DNA of 64,000 nucleotides, taken from positions 248,001 through 312,000 of the forward strand of contig NOWV01000009.1 of assembly GCA_003344405.1 (NCBI GenBank), given 5' to 3'. Source of the stretch: Trichoplax sp. H2. Taxonomy: Eukaryota > Placozoa > Uniplacotomia > Trichoplacea. Made by a program: the position numbers and the translations under genes. The notes beneath the pieces are model-generated. The model searched no databases and was not told the DNA's origin. It worked only from the letters and a program-made list of their open reading frames with translations. Positions 15,101 to 26,543 of this stretch are shown here, in pieces; the stretch's first letter is position 1, and each line of letters opens with the position of its first letter.

Positions 15101-17100
15101 ACGATAATAAACAGTTTAAATCTCTAGCATTTTTGTGCATAAAACCCTATCCTGTCATTTCAAACATTAGTGTATCATCTTTGTATCATATTTATATGCA
15201 TACAATTGGCTAATTTAGGGTATTAACTTTCACAGGTACAGGCTAATTCTCCATTATAGTTTTGCCGGCAGCAATTGTCGCCAGACATTTTTCACTATCA
15301 TTCTTAACATCTTTATTGCACCTGCTACGTCCAATTTTGGATGTCTCTTAAGAGCTACCAATGCTTATCCTACCTGAAATCTTTCATCCAGAGATAATAC
15401 CATAATACAAAATGATATTTACATGTTACTTGTTGTTAATAATTAGGACTACGACTAATATGATAGAAATGTTATCGCTGGTGCTTAAATAAAATAGTAA
15501 TATACTGATAAAATGACTATGAGGGCATACATGCTACTATCACGATCAAATACCTTATAACTGAAATGCTGATTGAAGATGGAAAGTTCGTTATTAATAT
15601 TAATGATGTAAAGTATAAAGTTTTTATAAAGACCGTCTGGATGACGCAATTTTTATTTTTATATATAAAGCAATCTTGTTGAAATGACAAACCATGCGTT
15701 TTAAAGAAAACCGCAGCTATGTATAGATTGTTCTTTTCTCTAAATTTTAGCCGAGGATCAATAGTCGTTCTTTAGATTTGTATTAATTAACTTTTTGCTC
15801 AGTAACTCTACTGTAAATGATGGGAAGACAGTAAATAAAAAACCCACAGATATTCAAGGGTATTGACGATCTAGGGGCCCTTCAGGCACATTTCTCCTTG
15901 TTAACTAGTACAGATAGACGATATTTTATGAGTATACAAATTGACATAGGAGTTTGTACTTAATGCAGAACCTATTATTATTTTAATAACAACCTAATCA
16001 CCAACAAGAGCAGGTTTAGATATCGAAATCAGACAAAAACAGATTTCTTATCTAAATTATTATTAATTCAAGGAACTATGATCTACTACTTGGAAATATA
16101 CAATTTATGGACAGAATTAATAAATAATGATATAGGCATCGAAGAAAGTAGTTCCGTTATACTTTAAGAAAATAACATGGTATTCTATCATGATTATTAA
16201 TAATCTTTGTTAGTATATATTAAATTTTCAAAAGGTTTACATTTTTTATTAATGTTTTCAACTATGATCCTATAATTACAATGCAGTGCTTCGTCTACTA
16301 TGTAAGAAAAATAGATTTTCCTATTTACTTCTATGACACCACCTGTGCTGCTTAATTATTATGTTATGTAGAAGTGAGCGTAGTCAAAGCCCCTTTCAAA
16401 CCGTATTAAGCTCCAATGAATGTATTTACCTCATTATGAGATCATTTCCTTTATTGATAAACTATTCATGAAGTCAACTTTAAACAAATTTACCTATCCT
16501 AAAGGTAATTCAAATTGTTGATGGAAATTCCATTTAGATTAATACAGGAAAAATGTAACTGTACTGAATAATAGGCCGTTACAGAAAATGAATACGAAAA
16601 ATTTATTATACACTCGTATTCATATCAGACAACTATATCAAATTGTTATTCACATCTAGCACAGCAATAATCTTCCGTTGAATAGGAAAATGGAATCGGT
16701 AATAGTATTGCTCTCCATTGCATGACCGATTTCAGCTCTAATCTATACAATACTATACTAGGGCTTGGTAACGAAAAGACCTTGATTCAAAATTTCACTT
16801 CTAATTGGTATAGGTGTAGAACGAACCTCTTTCATGAAAGAAGTGGCATTACAGGTGTGCGCACGCTGGCATATGGAATACGAGTATACTCGTATTTCCA
16901 GTAGCTGTGATGTGGATAGAGATACTACGGAACAGTCTAATGAATCTGATAAAAGAAAACCCCGAAAAGATCTGGGTTTAAAACTCTACTTCCAGTTAGT
17001 ATATACTGGAATACCATCATCTCATCACACGAGAAGTGCTATTACAGACTATGATTTACAGTTACGCGTACGTTGTTGTATGGAATACCTTCTCGAGTAG
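12164..17100. other. 4.9-kb intergenic stretch, no gene found
   Basis: AT-rich sequence without recognisable coding exons. Two short GTAC units (about 12344 and 12406) lie 180-250 bp upstream of the GPCR start. Open frames at 14437-14697 (-) and 16722-17100 (+) are 60-90 codons long, show no known motif and no clear splice partners, and were not called. Confidence 0.55.
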
Positions 17101-17200
17101 CGTTGTCTTGTAGATATACAGTACAGTAATATAATACCCACAATACCCAGAATATGTAGGGGAAATTGTTGTATTGAACTACCGTAATTATTAATTAATA

Positions 17201-17775
17201 AATACAGACAGTGCTGTACTGTAGAGCGAATAGCAATCATGTGGAAGTTTATTTTACCGGTGCGCTTCTACTGCACTGTACTGTACACTACAGTACTCTC
17301 AGTTAGTGCTTGATGCGGAACGCTACAGTGCGCTGCTACAGTAAAAAGAATTGTACTGTACTGTATACTATGCACTGTACTAAAAAGAAAAGAGATACTG
17401 TACTATACAGTACAGTACCAAAGAAACCCTACAGTACTATACTGTACAGTAATGTACACTGTACACTGTACGGTACTTTACACTACTGTACTGTACTGTA
17501 TGCGCTACTGTACAGAGTACAGTATACTAAAAAAAAAAAGAGATGCTGTACAGTGTACAGTACCAAAGAAACCGTACTATACTGTACACTGTACACTGTA
17601 TAATGTATTGTACTGTACAGGGTTACTGTACTAAATCAACTTAGCAGCATACTGTACCGTACTGTATTAGCAACTACTGTACAGTGCGATACAGTTCTTT
17701 CTTTTCATTTTTTCTACTGTACTGTACAGTACTGTATGCAATCTAATGTACTGTACACTGTACAGTAATACTTGT
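17201..17775. repeat. large GTAC-palindrome cluster C
   Basis: The longest cluster in the window: over 500 bp dominated by GTAC/TGTACAGTAC units. It contains a duplicated cassette starting near 17380 and 17527 (period about 147 bp), each copy an A-rich run, 'agagat', a GTAC palindrome, 'accaaagaaacc', then more palindromes. It ends about 100 bp upstream of the start codon at 17878. Open frames inside it (17310-17634) encode only the repeat. Confidence 0.8.
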
Positions 17776-17877
17776 AAGGTTTTTGCATTCTTGTCGATTT
17801 TTTATGTTGAGACTACACCACAACAGTTCATACAACTTTCATTGATTTCGTTTGATTATCTTTACAGTTAATAAAAA

Positions 17878-18819
17878 ATGGGAAAGAAAGCAACTTATGA
17901 AGATAAACCGATCGAATTCATTAAAGACAACTTGAAGTGTTTATTTCCTTTAATTCCTGCTGAAAAATTTGAAAATTATGAGATCGTTTATAAATTCGAT
18001 GAAAGCGACACCAACGCTTTATTCGGTGGTAAACAGTTCCTTATTCTATTCGATCGGGAGCTAACTGCTCCTGAAACGAAAAACGGGGGAAAAAAACAAA
18101 TTATAATGCGTGATATCGATCTAAATTATATAAAGGAGAATCAGCAAGATAGTGAACTAAGTTTAAGGCTTAGCAACGAACAACATGAAGAATTAAGATC
18201 CTCATTAGATAAGACTCTGAAAGAAGTTGGCGTGGAAATGGAAACATCTACAGCAGATACCGATGATTACCTTTCTCTTATCGGTTTCTTCGAAGAAATT
18301 ATCTTATATTTATATACTACTCCACGATCTGGTCAAAAAACTCTCAAAACTTGTCTGATTAACGCTCGTAATTTCTTATTCGTATATTATTCTCTTATGA
18401 GACACGATATAAAAAACAAGTATTACCTTGATGCGATATTGCAAATCTTGGCCTTTGTGTCATATCGAAATCTCGGTGTTGAACGTATAAGAGATATACG
18501 TCATCTACTTGAGCCTGCTATTGATGAAGTTTGCGCCAAATTTGATATTTGTTTTGATATGATAGTTCAAGGTTCTTGGGTACCTGGGTTAGTAATTGGT
18601 GCTAGCTTGATAGTTGGCTATACAATGGCAACTGCTGAACCATTAATTGGTCTTGCCGTCGGTGTAACAGGTGGTAGTATATTACACCGAGTATGTAATT
18701 CTAAATTTTCAGGTAAAGGGCAAGCAGGAAATACGAAGCTTACATGTTTCCCGGATGGTGAAAAAATATTTTTAATTAGACCGTCGAAGTTAGAGAAATC
18801 TGATAAGAAAAAGCAATAA
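17878..18819 (+). CDS. unrecognised intronless 313-residue protein with C-terminal hydrophobic hairpin
   Basis: Single open frame from ATG 17878. A TTTACAG acceptor-like sequence 10 bp upstream suggests a 5'UTR intron just before the start. The protein is soluble-looking and charged for about 230 residues: Lys/Glu-rich start; helical FFEEIILYLYTTPR near 138-150; NFLFVYYSLMRHDIKNKYYL near 165-184. Then comes a glycine-rich hydrophobic segment, about 234-268 (WVPGLVIGASLIVGYTMA, then EPLIGLAVGVTGGSILH), which could form a membrane hairpin. A basic tail (KLEKSDKKKQ) ends it. No signal peptide. I do not recognise the family; small-molecule or organelle membrane roles would be guesses. The length, clean frame and sharp coding/non-coding transition make it a real gene. 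Confidence 0.75.
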   Translation: MGKKATYEDKPIEFIKDNLKCLFPLIPAEKFENYEIVYKFDESDTNALFGGKQFLILFDRELTAPETKNGGKKQIIMRDIDLNYIKENQQDSELSLRLSNEQHEELRSSLDKTLKEVGVEMETSTADTDDYLSLIGFFEEIILYLYTTPRSGQKTLKTCLINARNFLFVYYSLMRHDIKNKYYLDAILQILAFVSYRNLGVERIRDIRHLLEPAIDEVCAKFDICFDMIVQGSWVPGLVIGASLIVGYTMATAEPLIGLAVGVTGGSILHRVCNSKFSGKGQAGNTKLTCFPDGEKIFLIRPSKLEKSDKKKQ

Positions 18820-20472
18820 TAAAATGTACAATCTCATTGAATGCTTTTTTTTAGCCAACGGAAATTGATTTCCCTTATAATTGATTTAATATTGCACGGT
18901 GCTTACGTTAACGCGGATCATGGATTGCCTTAATTTTTTTATCCTATTTGCTACTGTTAAGATACAAACAATCAGTATTTTCAGTATTAAGGGTCCAGGA
19001 TCCACAAATTATATAACTGAGGCGTTTTCTGATTGAGTATTTAATTAAGAAAGATGTTAAAATATCGACAATTCTAAAAAAATGACACATTGCTGAATTT
19101 TTGGAATACTGTACGTACTGTATGTCTATATTGTCTGCAATTACGTGTTTTTCAGAAGAAAAATGTCACCTTTTTGACATACTATACTTTTACACCAAAT
19201 ATCCGTAAAGGTCTAAGAAGGAGAGGTCTTCGTTGCAATTTTTGATATAAAGTTTACTCAAAGACCCATCAATTGAAGGTGATATGTACGGAAATTTAGA
19301 TGAATACACAGTTGGGGTGGTTTATACGTATACAAGTATATTTGAATTTACTCTCCTAGTTTATTAAAATCATGGTACAATATAAATATAATTGATGAAT
19401 GATTCAGTAACTTACGCTGGGCTAAATCCAGTAACTTATGCGTCATCAAATAAAGCAATGATTCGGTAACCGTTTTAAATTTGGAAATAAAAAACACTTT
19501 GACCAAGTAATCTAGAAGTCCATGCTTGCTTGTATCTTCTGTGTAAAGTGTACTTTACGAATGTACGGTACTATTCTTTTTAAACCGTATTCACATGAAC
19601 TCCCTACAAGATTCAAGTCATACCCGTACGGTAGAATAAAATTATTGGTTCGCAGATTTAAACACTTTAGAATCTTCATGTACTTACTGAGCTATCTATT
19701 AGTACCATACCATATCAGTGACAATTTTAGAACTAATTCTAAACTTCGTTACGATAGCTAATTCATCGCTTCATTCTTGTAGGGATTAATTATTAATTTA
19801 TACGATCGGACTGTCCGAAGGGATAGCGATCTCGATTGAAAACATATTTAGGTTCTCACTCTAGTTTGTAATTGAGTGATACAGTATACGTATATTGACG
19901 ATATTCGCTAATAATTATTGTTGATGATAATGATATCATTTTCTTTTATCATTTGTTTCATCATGAATCTTATCAGCTGAATTTACGACTTTTCGTTACA
20001 TTTACCGATAGTTGAGATTACATAAATCGTCATTGCCGATTCCGTAATTTTTTTGATAGTATTCACGAATTATGTATTTAGTCACAAATACTCGTTGAAA
20101 ATTTACACAGGTACATAGAATCATAAATCTAAAGTAATTCAAATCTTTATTACAGGTTCGTTAATAATATCAGTTCTTAATAAATTCTATTCTAAAACGT
20201 GTGAATGCACGCTAGGTATATAGCGTATTAAAAGAAACGATATTATGTCATTGACAGTAAGATAAATACGCATCGTCAATTAGTTACTTAAAATGATATT
20301 TAATGCTGTTAGGAACAAAAGATGAAGTATCTCATCATCCAAATTATAGGTCTTTTCGCGCATACGAACACGTCAATGCCAATATCTACATAATATTAAC
20401 TAATCGCCCAAATCAGTACTGAACTAATGTTACGATTAGCAAGATATTTCATCACTTTTTAACGTTTTAAGA
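18820..20472. other. intergenic region between orphan gene and LIG4 3' end
   Basis: 1.65 kb of AT-rich sequence. A 79-codon frame at 19522-19761 (+) has no motif and was not called. No GTAC cluster beyond single units near 19110. Confidence 0.5.
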
Positions 20473-23400
20473 TCAATATTCAGAGTCACTTGAATTATCT
20501 CGAGGCATTAATGGCTCATAATTTCTTTCACTTAATTGAGAAGCGGCATCAATCGAAGCTGTCACCCACTCTGAGCCGACGAAGTGACGTAATAACTTTC
20601 TGTTTTTGTCTAACTTTCGCAGTTTTTGCATTCGAGATAAATCGCTATCCAACATTAAACACATACCGTTAAAAATTAAATATGTACAAAATTGTAAGTT
20701 ATGACCAGTTTAGCAACTTTAGCAACTTACCTTGGATCAAACACGATATGAGTAACATGACGATCTAAAATGCTAGATATAGTTCCTCCATAATATCTGA
20801 AATTAAGTCCAATCAAGTCTAGGGGACTATCTCGTATGCGCTAAATAGAACGGAAAACTTACTTAGCACATACTAGTTTTATATGAACTATAGGGTATAG
20901 TAACTGCATAATTGCTTACGGTCGCGTCATTGTCAACTTGACGATACCAATCGAAGTAAGCCCTACAAGATTTCAAATGTAAGTTGTTATTAATTAGCAA
21001 TTCTATAGGTGTAGCTTTAAATTCGAGTTACAACAAAGTGTACACTTGATAAAATTTATTATTACCTGCATCTTCTAAAGAGTCCTAGGGGAGATTCGTC
21101 AGGGAAGTACCTCATCTCTACATCGCAAATTTCTTTTTGTGTTGCAGTACTTACTAAATCATCCTGAGAGAATATCATCAAGGTATACGTTGAGTAACAA
21201 ATACTCCATTGACTGAAAGACATTATTGAGCTATATGAAAGTATGTTCCTTTGACCTCATTGTTAATTTTATCGAAGATCGCTTTTAAAGCGACAGGGTT
21301 GTCAATATCTTTAGTGTAACTATCTCCGTATTTATCGTATTCTTTCGCGAAAACTTCTGCAGTTTTAGGCGAACTGTGAATTACTTGATTAGGTTGCCAT
21401 TCTAGGCATCTACCTGCAGCCTATAGAGAAAATTTCCGACATAATAAAATTTATTTGGATGACTTAAATTGCTGCTAGATGACAATACTTGACTTACCAA
21501 TGAATCTAACAGCCAATCAACTTTTACGACATCATAAATATTTTGGCTATTTTAAGGATAAGATGCAAGTAATTATGGGACAAAATAAAAATTAATCTTA
21601 AGCTTTATCTGTGGTATATGCGTACGAATAAATGCATCGTCTACCTAATGATATTTCGAGCACGTATCGTTTTACGATCAGTTATAACACAAAATGTTTC
21701 CATTCCTGGATTTTGCACAAATGTACCACCGTTTTCTACAATTCGCTTTTCAACTGAGGCTTTTGGATTGTGTTTCGGTCCACTCACTACACAAAATTCT
21801 TTACCCGAAAATACTTGTGAGACCTAGATTTCAATTATACGTATACTTAGAAATATGTAGTATGGAAATGGCTTAATTAGCAGTGAAAATTTTGTAAACA
21901 ATGCTGATTAAATGCTTAGAGCTTGCCTGCTTTACGTCACTAATATCTGCCGTTCGAAATTGAGGAGCAATTGTGCAAACAGTTTCAGGTCGAATATTTG
22001 CTTTTTGCCTTTTTTTGGAAGGCCCAAACATTAATGTTTCGCTGGCTTCGTCTGCATGTTGGTACGCCAATCTTCCTTCTGCAATCTATAAAGTTGAAAT
22101 GTTATATAAAGCATGCATCACAAATACAGGTTTCATAAAAAGCGTCATGATATGCTTCTAAATGAATAAATTACTTACAGATTTTAGTTGATCCAGTTCA
22201 TCTAGATCCATGCATTCATACCAATATTTGTCTTCTCTAACAAGTTCTACCCTTGGGTACCGCAAGGTACAATTGCATTTAAATCTTTGGGAGAAATAGG
22301 AGAATTTCTTAGTTTGTACCTAATCTTATTCACACGTATTGAATAACCGTCAATACTTGTCAGTTGAAGGTACAATTTCGGCTGCTTTGATTTGTACAAT
22401 CTTAGAATGAATCGGTTCTATCCATAAGTCTGGCTTTTCAGACATCAATTGAAAGTATGGTGGAAGTTTCTTAGGATTCATGGGTTTCCAATAGGGTTTT
22501 AATTTCTCTCCTAGCTCTTTTAATTCAGCAATAGTATATCCTGACCCCACCTATTTGTTTATCACAAATTAAACTGTTAATTGAATGAAATAATGAGAAA
22601 ATTTGGATAGCATTGGATCTATTGCCATAAGCATTGACCAACCTTGCAAAAAGATTGAAATACTTTAGGGTGTTCACTAGGATTTTCCGGAGGTACAGCT
22701 ACCCCAAGTAAAAAGTGAGAAATTAGGCCACCACGTCGGCCAACGCCAAAGTAGCCTCCAATTATTAATAGATCCAATTGATCGCTCAAGCTATCTACAT
22801 ATTCTGGCTTAATTTTAAACCATCCACTGCCTGTTGAGTAAAATACATAAACTAGCTTATAAGTAAATGTGATTAAACAAAATTGAAACGCTTCATACTC
22901 GTATACTTTATTTCTTGTACCTTTTCTCTGATCCGGCTTGTAAGTGGAAATTGGGTTTTTTATGATGATGCCTTCTTCCCTAGTATCTATTGCTTCATTA
23001 AGTGAGTCTAAAACATCTTTTTTACTTGTAGCTTGCCGTTGTTTGACTACCATGATTCGACCAGGTATAGGAGTGAATACTTGCTTTAAGTATCCGAGTC
23101 GTTCATGCAAGGAATGGTTTGCTAATTTTTTACCGTTCAACATTAAAATATCAAATACCATATAGCATTGTTGTATAATAGCTGACGTTCTGCCTACTGC
23201 TTTGACATCGATATTCTCACCACGAGGACTACATATATCGAACCGGTTAAAGAATACGTTTAGGTATACTATTCTAACGACACTAGATCAAGTATTTCTA
23301 CTTAAACTGCTCATATAATTTACTAGTCTCTAAAAGTAGACTACTTACACATAACAGTCATTTTCCATATCGTAACCAACCATCTCGCCATCTAGAATGG

Positions 23401-25240
23401 CAGATTGAACTTGACTACTAAAAACGTTTACGATAAATGGGGTAAAGGATCCTTCATCAGGCGTTGCTCCAAATGAAGAAGTGTATTCTTTAGAACTAAA
23501 TGAATGGTTAAAAATTATCATACAATTACTTTACATAAATTTTTAAATTTGTCAAAGTACTGTCTGATAGATATTACTTCTAAAGCAAATATTTTTTCTT
23601 AGCTTTTAAAGAGTACTTTATTAGATGATAATAATTAAAAAGCGTATTCTACTAACCTTCTAGAAAAATACATGTATTTATTTCCGTCTTTATGCAGCTG
23701 CATTCTGTCTCCATCTGCTTTGCATTCTATATAAAACATTTCATGGTTCATTAGTTTTTCAACTTGTTGCAAAGGGCATCTTTCAGCTAACATAGGACGA
23801 AATGGTACGAATAGCTCTATTGAGGTTTCATTAAGTCTCACGTCAGGATCCATAAGGTCGGAGCATACCTACGGTCAGAAAGTTTACGAAATTTGCTAAG
23901 AATATACCGCAAACATTGACACTATGAAATAGAATAGTACAGCATGAAGAAGATAAACAACACATAGGTCATATACTGTATTATGCTCCTTTAGTATTTT
24001 AGTGACATAATCAAGGACATAGCAGCATTTTTTTACTGTTGTTTTTCTTTGACGTACTGTATAAGCTCTCTATTATAATACATATGTGCAGCATAGGATA
24101 AAGAAAAGAAACTTTGGCGTATTTGTTGATTCTCATATCATAGTACATAGTTTAACAACAAGACTATCAAAATGTATACGTAGCTAGTATATGAGTATAT
24201 AAACCAGCAACTTTTTATCGAATATTAACATTCTATCTGTAAGAGTCGCATTCAAAAGGAAACCTTTGATAAGCTGCTGCTAACGTTGAACAGATCGGAG
24301 GCGTCGGGATGAAAAACGCTGAAAATAGAATTCTCGCTAAGGCCTACTTTTAACTCTTTCATAATCATTCTAATAAGCCATTTTTGTTCCATAGCACATG
24401 TATTCCGTAACAACTTTCGTAGATTATTTCTGACATCATCTCGCTTTCTTTGTGAATTAGCCATAGCTATATTGTCTAAGCACTCGTTTACATCGGCAAT
24501 AGATAAAGTTCCTTTCTCTGGGCATCTTGTTCTCAGAACAAAGAAAGCGACGCTTGCAAAATCGCCTAGAAATCGTTACAAATTTTAAACTGTTTTTAAT
24601 TTAACATTGGTAGGATGAAAAATTCCATATTACTTTACATTATTTAATTAAATATCTATATTTTGATCGTGTTTATATAATATTTAAGTAATAAATTGAT
24701 AGCATTTATTATTGGTTATACCGTACGTGTAAACTATTGCATAGAGTCTTTCATATTAGAAATTGGTAGTTTAATTAGGGATACCTGCATCTTGCTTGGC
24801 AGCTGCTGGTGCACGATAATTCATCAGCTTTTGAGCAGCTGGGCTTTCCTTACTGATACTCAAGATATCAATGTAATATTTAGCTAAAGCAGTTTCCTTC
24901 ATGCCGTATGCTAAGCGCTCTTTATCCATTTGTGGTAATAATAATCTCATTGCAGAAAAAAAGCTATCTTCCTACAAAGATAAGATGATATCGTTACAAT
25001 GTTACACTAAGAATATATTATTATTTTACTGTATTGCAGAGCTTTCAGTAATTCACACCATAATAGTATCGTTACCGTGGATGACTTTCCATACAGTTTG
25101 AAATGAGCTGTCCTCCAAGAGCTAAGAAAATCGGAATAAATTTTTTTCTTTTTCTCCTTGCCGCTGGCTTGACTAATACGCTCCAGTAATGTGCACAGAT
25201 CGAAGAAAGGAACTTCGTCTGCAACGGTTTTGGTAGCCAT
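20473..25240 (-). CDS. LIG4: DNA ligase IV (ATP-dependent, non-homologous end joining)
   Basis: Seventeen exons on the minus strand: 25076-25240, 24785-24971, 24264-24565, 23657-23868, 23349-23495, 22921-23228, 22643-22830, 22357-22550, 22179-22284, 21936-22085, 21645-21823, 21498-21546, 21256-21420, 21066-21163, 20920-20962, 20731-20840, 20473-20644. Phases close to 924 residues (human about 911). It seals double-strand breaks in the nucleus with XRCC4. Domains: N-terminal DNA-binding domain ([28 protein letters not shown]); nucleotidyltransferase core with adenylated lysine in KADGDRMQ (about K268), [16 protein letters not shown] and [10 protein letters not shown]-fold; BRCT1 (EFCVVSG, DWLLDSL); the XRCC4-binding linker (EYDKYGDSY); BRCT2 ending in SEWVTASID. 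All catalytic motifs are intact. The start at 25240 ([15 protein letters not shown]) was chosen by alignment; upstream in-frame ATGs lack family support. It is divergent from GFM2. Confidence 0.96.
22831..22920 (-). other. stop-free 90-nt intron inside LIG4
   Basis: The intron between LIG4 exons 6 and 7 is 90 nt, a multiple of three, and reads open (30 codons) in the gene's frame. It lies between core motifs EGIIIKNP and WFKIKPEY. Donor GTACAA and acceptor ACAG are normal and the homologous protein lacks these 30 residues, so it is called an intron. Confidence 0.8.
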
Positions 25241-26543
25241 ACCAAGAGTACTGAATAAACAGTAGAATATAATGTATGCTTTCATTAGATAAGCCGATTC
25301 ATCAACGAATGAATTAGTTACGAAGGCAGCTAGACCTGTATAATATGTACTGTACACTACAGTAGCTGTGATCTTCAAATGATTAATTATCTACTGCTAT
25401 TATTCATTTTGTGACTATCAACTTACTTTGTTTATATTCTGCTATTTCTGTAGGAGAATTAACTTGCGAATAGCTGGATCGAATGAAACGCTAGATACTC
25501 TATCACGAAAGCACTTATCGCTGCAGTTCTAATGGATCGATTCTACAGGTGCAACGTAAGGTATGAAATTTATTTTCATCAAGGAGTTTATTTACAAGAA
25601 ATCACTTTACTATAGCTGTTAATGCTCTATACAGTATGAAATTTAATCGTACAGTATTGGTAATAATTATTATTATTATTATTTATTTATAAGGGCTGAA
25701 GACTACTGGGCTAGTTGCAACTTGCCACTTGTGCTGTAGAATACTGTACTAACTACTAACCTCTAGTGATACTACTTAACTCGTACGCAGCAAGTTTCAA
25801 CATGCACGACTACGATACTGAAGTGGCTACATCTCTATGGCGACGTAAGCAATTGACTGAAATTGTAGAATGTACAGTGTACAGTGTACAGTACATTGTG
25901 CAACTTTGGCACTGAGCATACTGTAGTGTACTCTCAAATTTCTTACAATACACCCAACACGAAGTCGTCTTCACGAAGGGGCAGTGACGGTACATTGATA
26001 GCCTGCAACCTCGGGTTTCTAAAGCTGAGATTGTAGGAATGATAATAATAAATTAATAAATAAATTAATAATTGATTCATCATGAAAGCAGCGGTAGACA
26101 CTTAACAGCAGAGTACTTTAGTTCTATTTCTTAAGTGCAAAACGCCGCAACTTTGTCGCATTATTTAAGTGTAGTAGCTTCTATACAATTCGTATACTAT
26201 ATTTCTTTCCGTCCTCTTGCAACTAGTCCATGATGATCAAGCTGCAATCTCGAATATACCAGGTATTAACAGGCATTCGATTTTCCTACAGTAACAGCTT
26301 CGCTGTATAGTAGTAGTATACAGATGGTGCTGAGGTGAGCTTTTCCATTGAATGAGTTTGCATCATACAGTACGATAGATTAGGCTAGCACTTTCCTTTT
26401 ATTCTTTGAAATATCGATGGGATAAATCTGTTATTCTATCTTAAATGACTCAAGATGAATTTGGAATATGAGCATGATGCTAAAGCTATCGTGGTTAATT
26501 TTATAAACTGTATTATGATATAAATGTAAATGTTATATTGTAG
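25241..26543. promoter_or_regulatory. divergent LIG4/GFM2 intergenic region
   Basis: About 1.3 kb between two opposite gene starts. It contains a compact GTAC cluster at 25871-25896 and weaker units at 25348-25362 and 25740-25750. The first GFM2 exon may lie within or at the right end of this stretch. Confidence 0.4.
25871..25896. repeat. GTAC-palindrome cluster D
   Basis: TGTACAGTGTACAGTGTACAGTACA-type run in the LIG4/GFM2 divergent promoter interval. Confidence 0.7.

Noticed and set aside
21910-21935. Non-canonical GC donor (CAG|GCAAGC) at the end of LIG4 exon 10
   Set aside because: A normal GTAAAG donor a few bases earlier (exon end 21936) gives a better alignment across BRCT1 (ADISD joined to VSQVF).
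23229-23280. Longer LIG4 exon 6 starting further upstream
   Set aside because: Open and phase-compatible, but adds residues absent from the family; the TGTAG acceptor at 23229 gives [10 protein letters not shown], which aligns directly.
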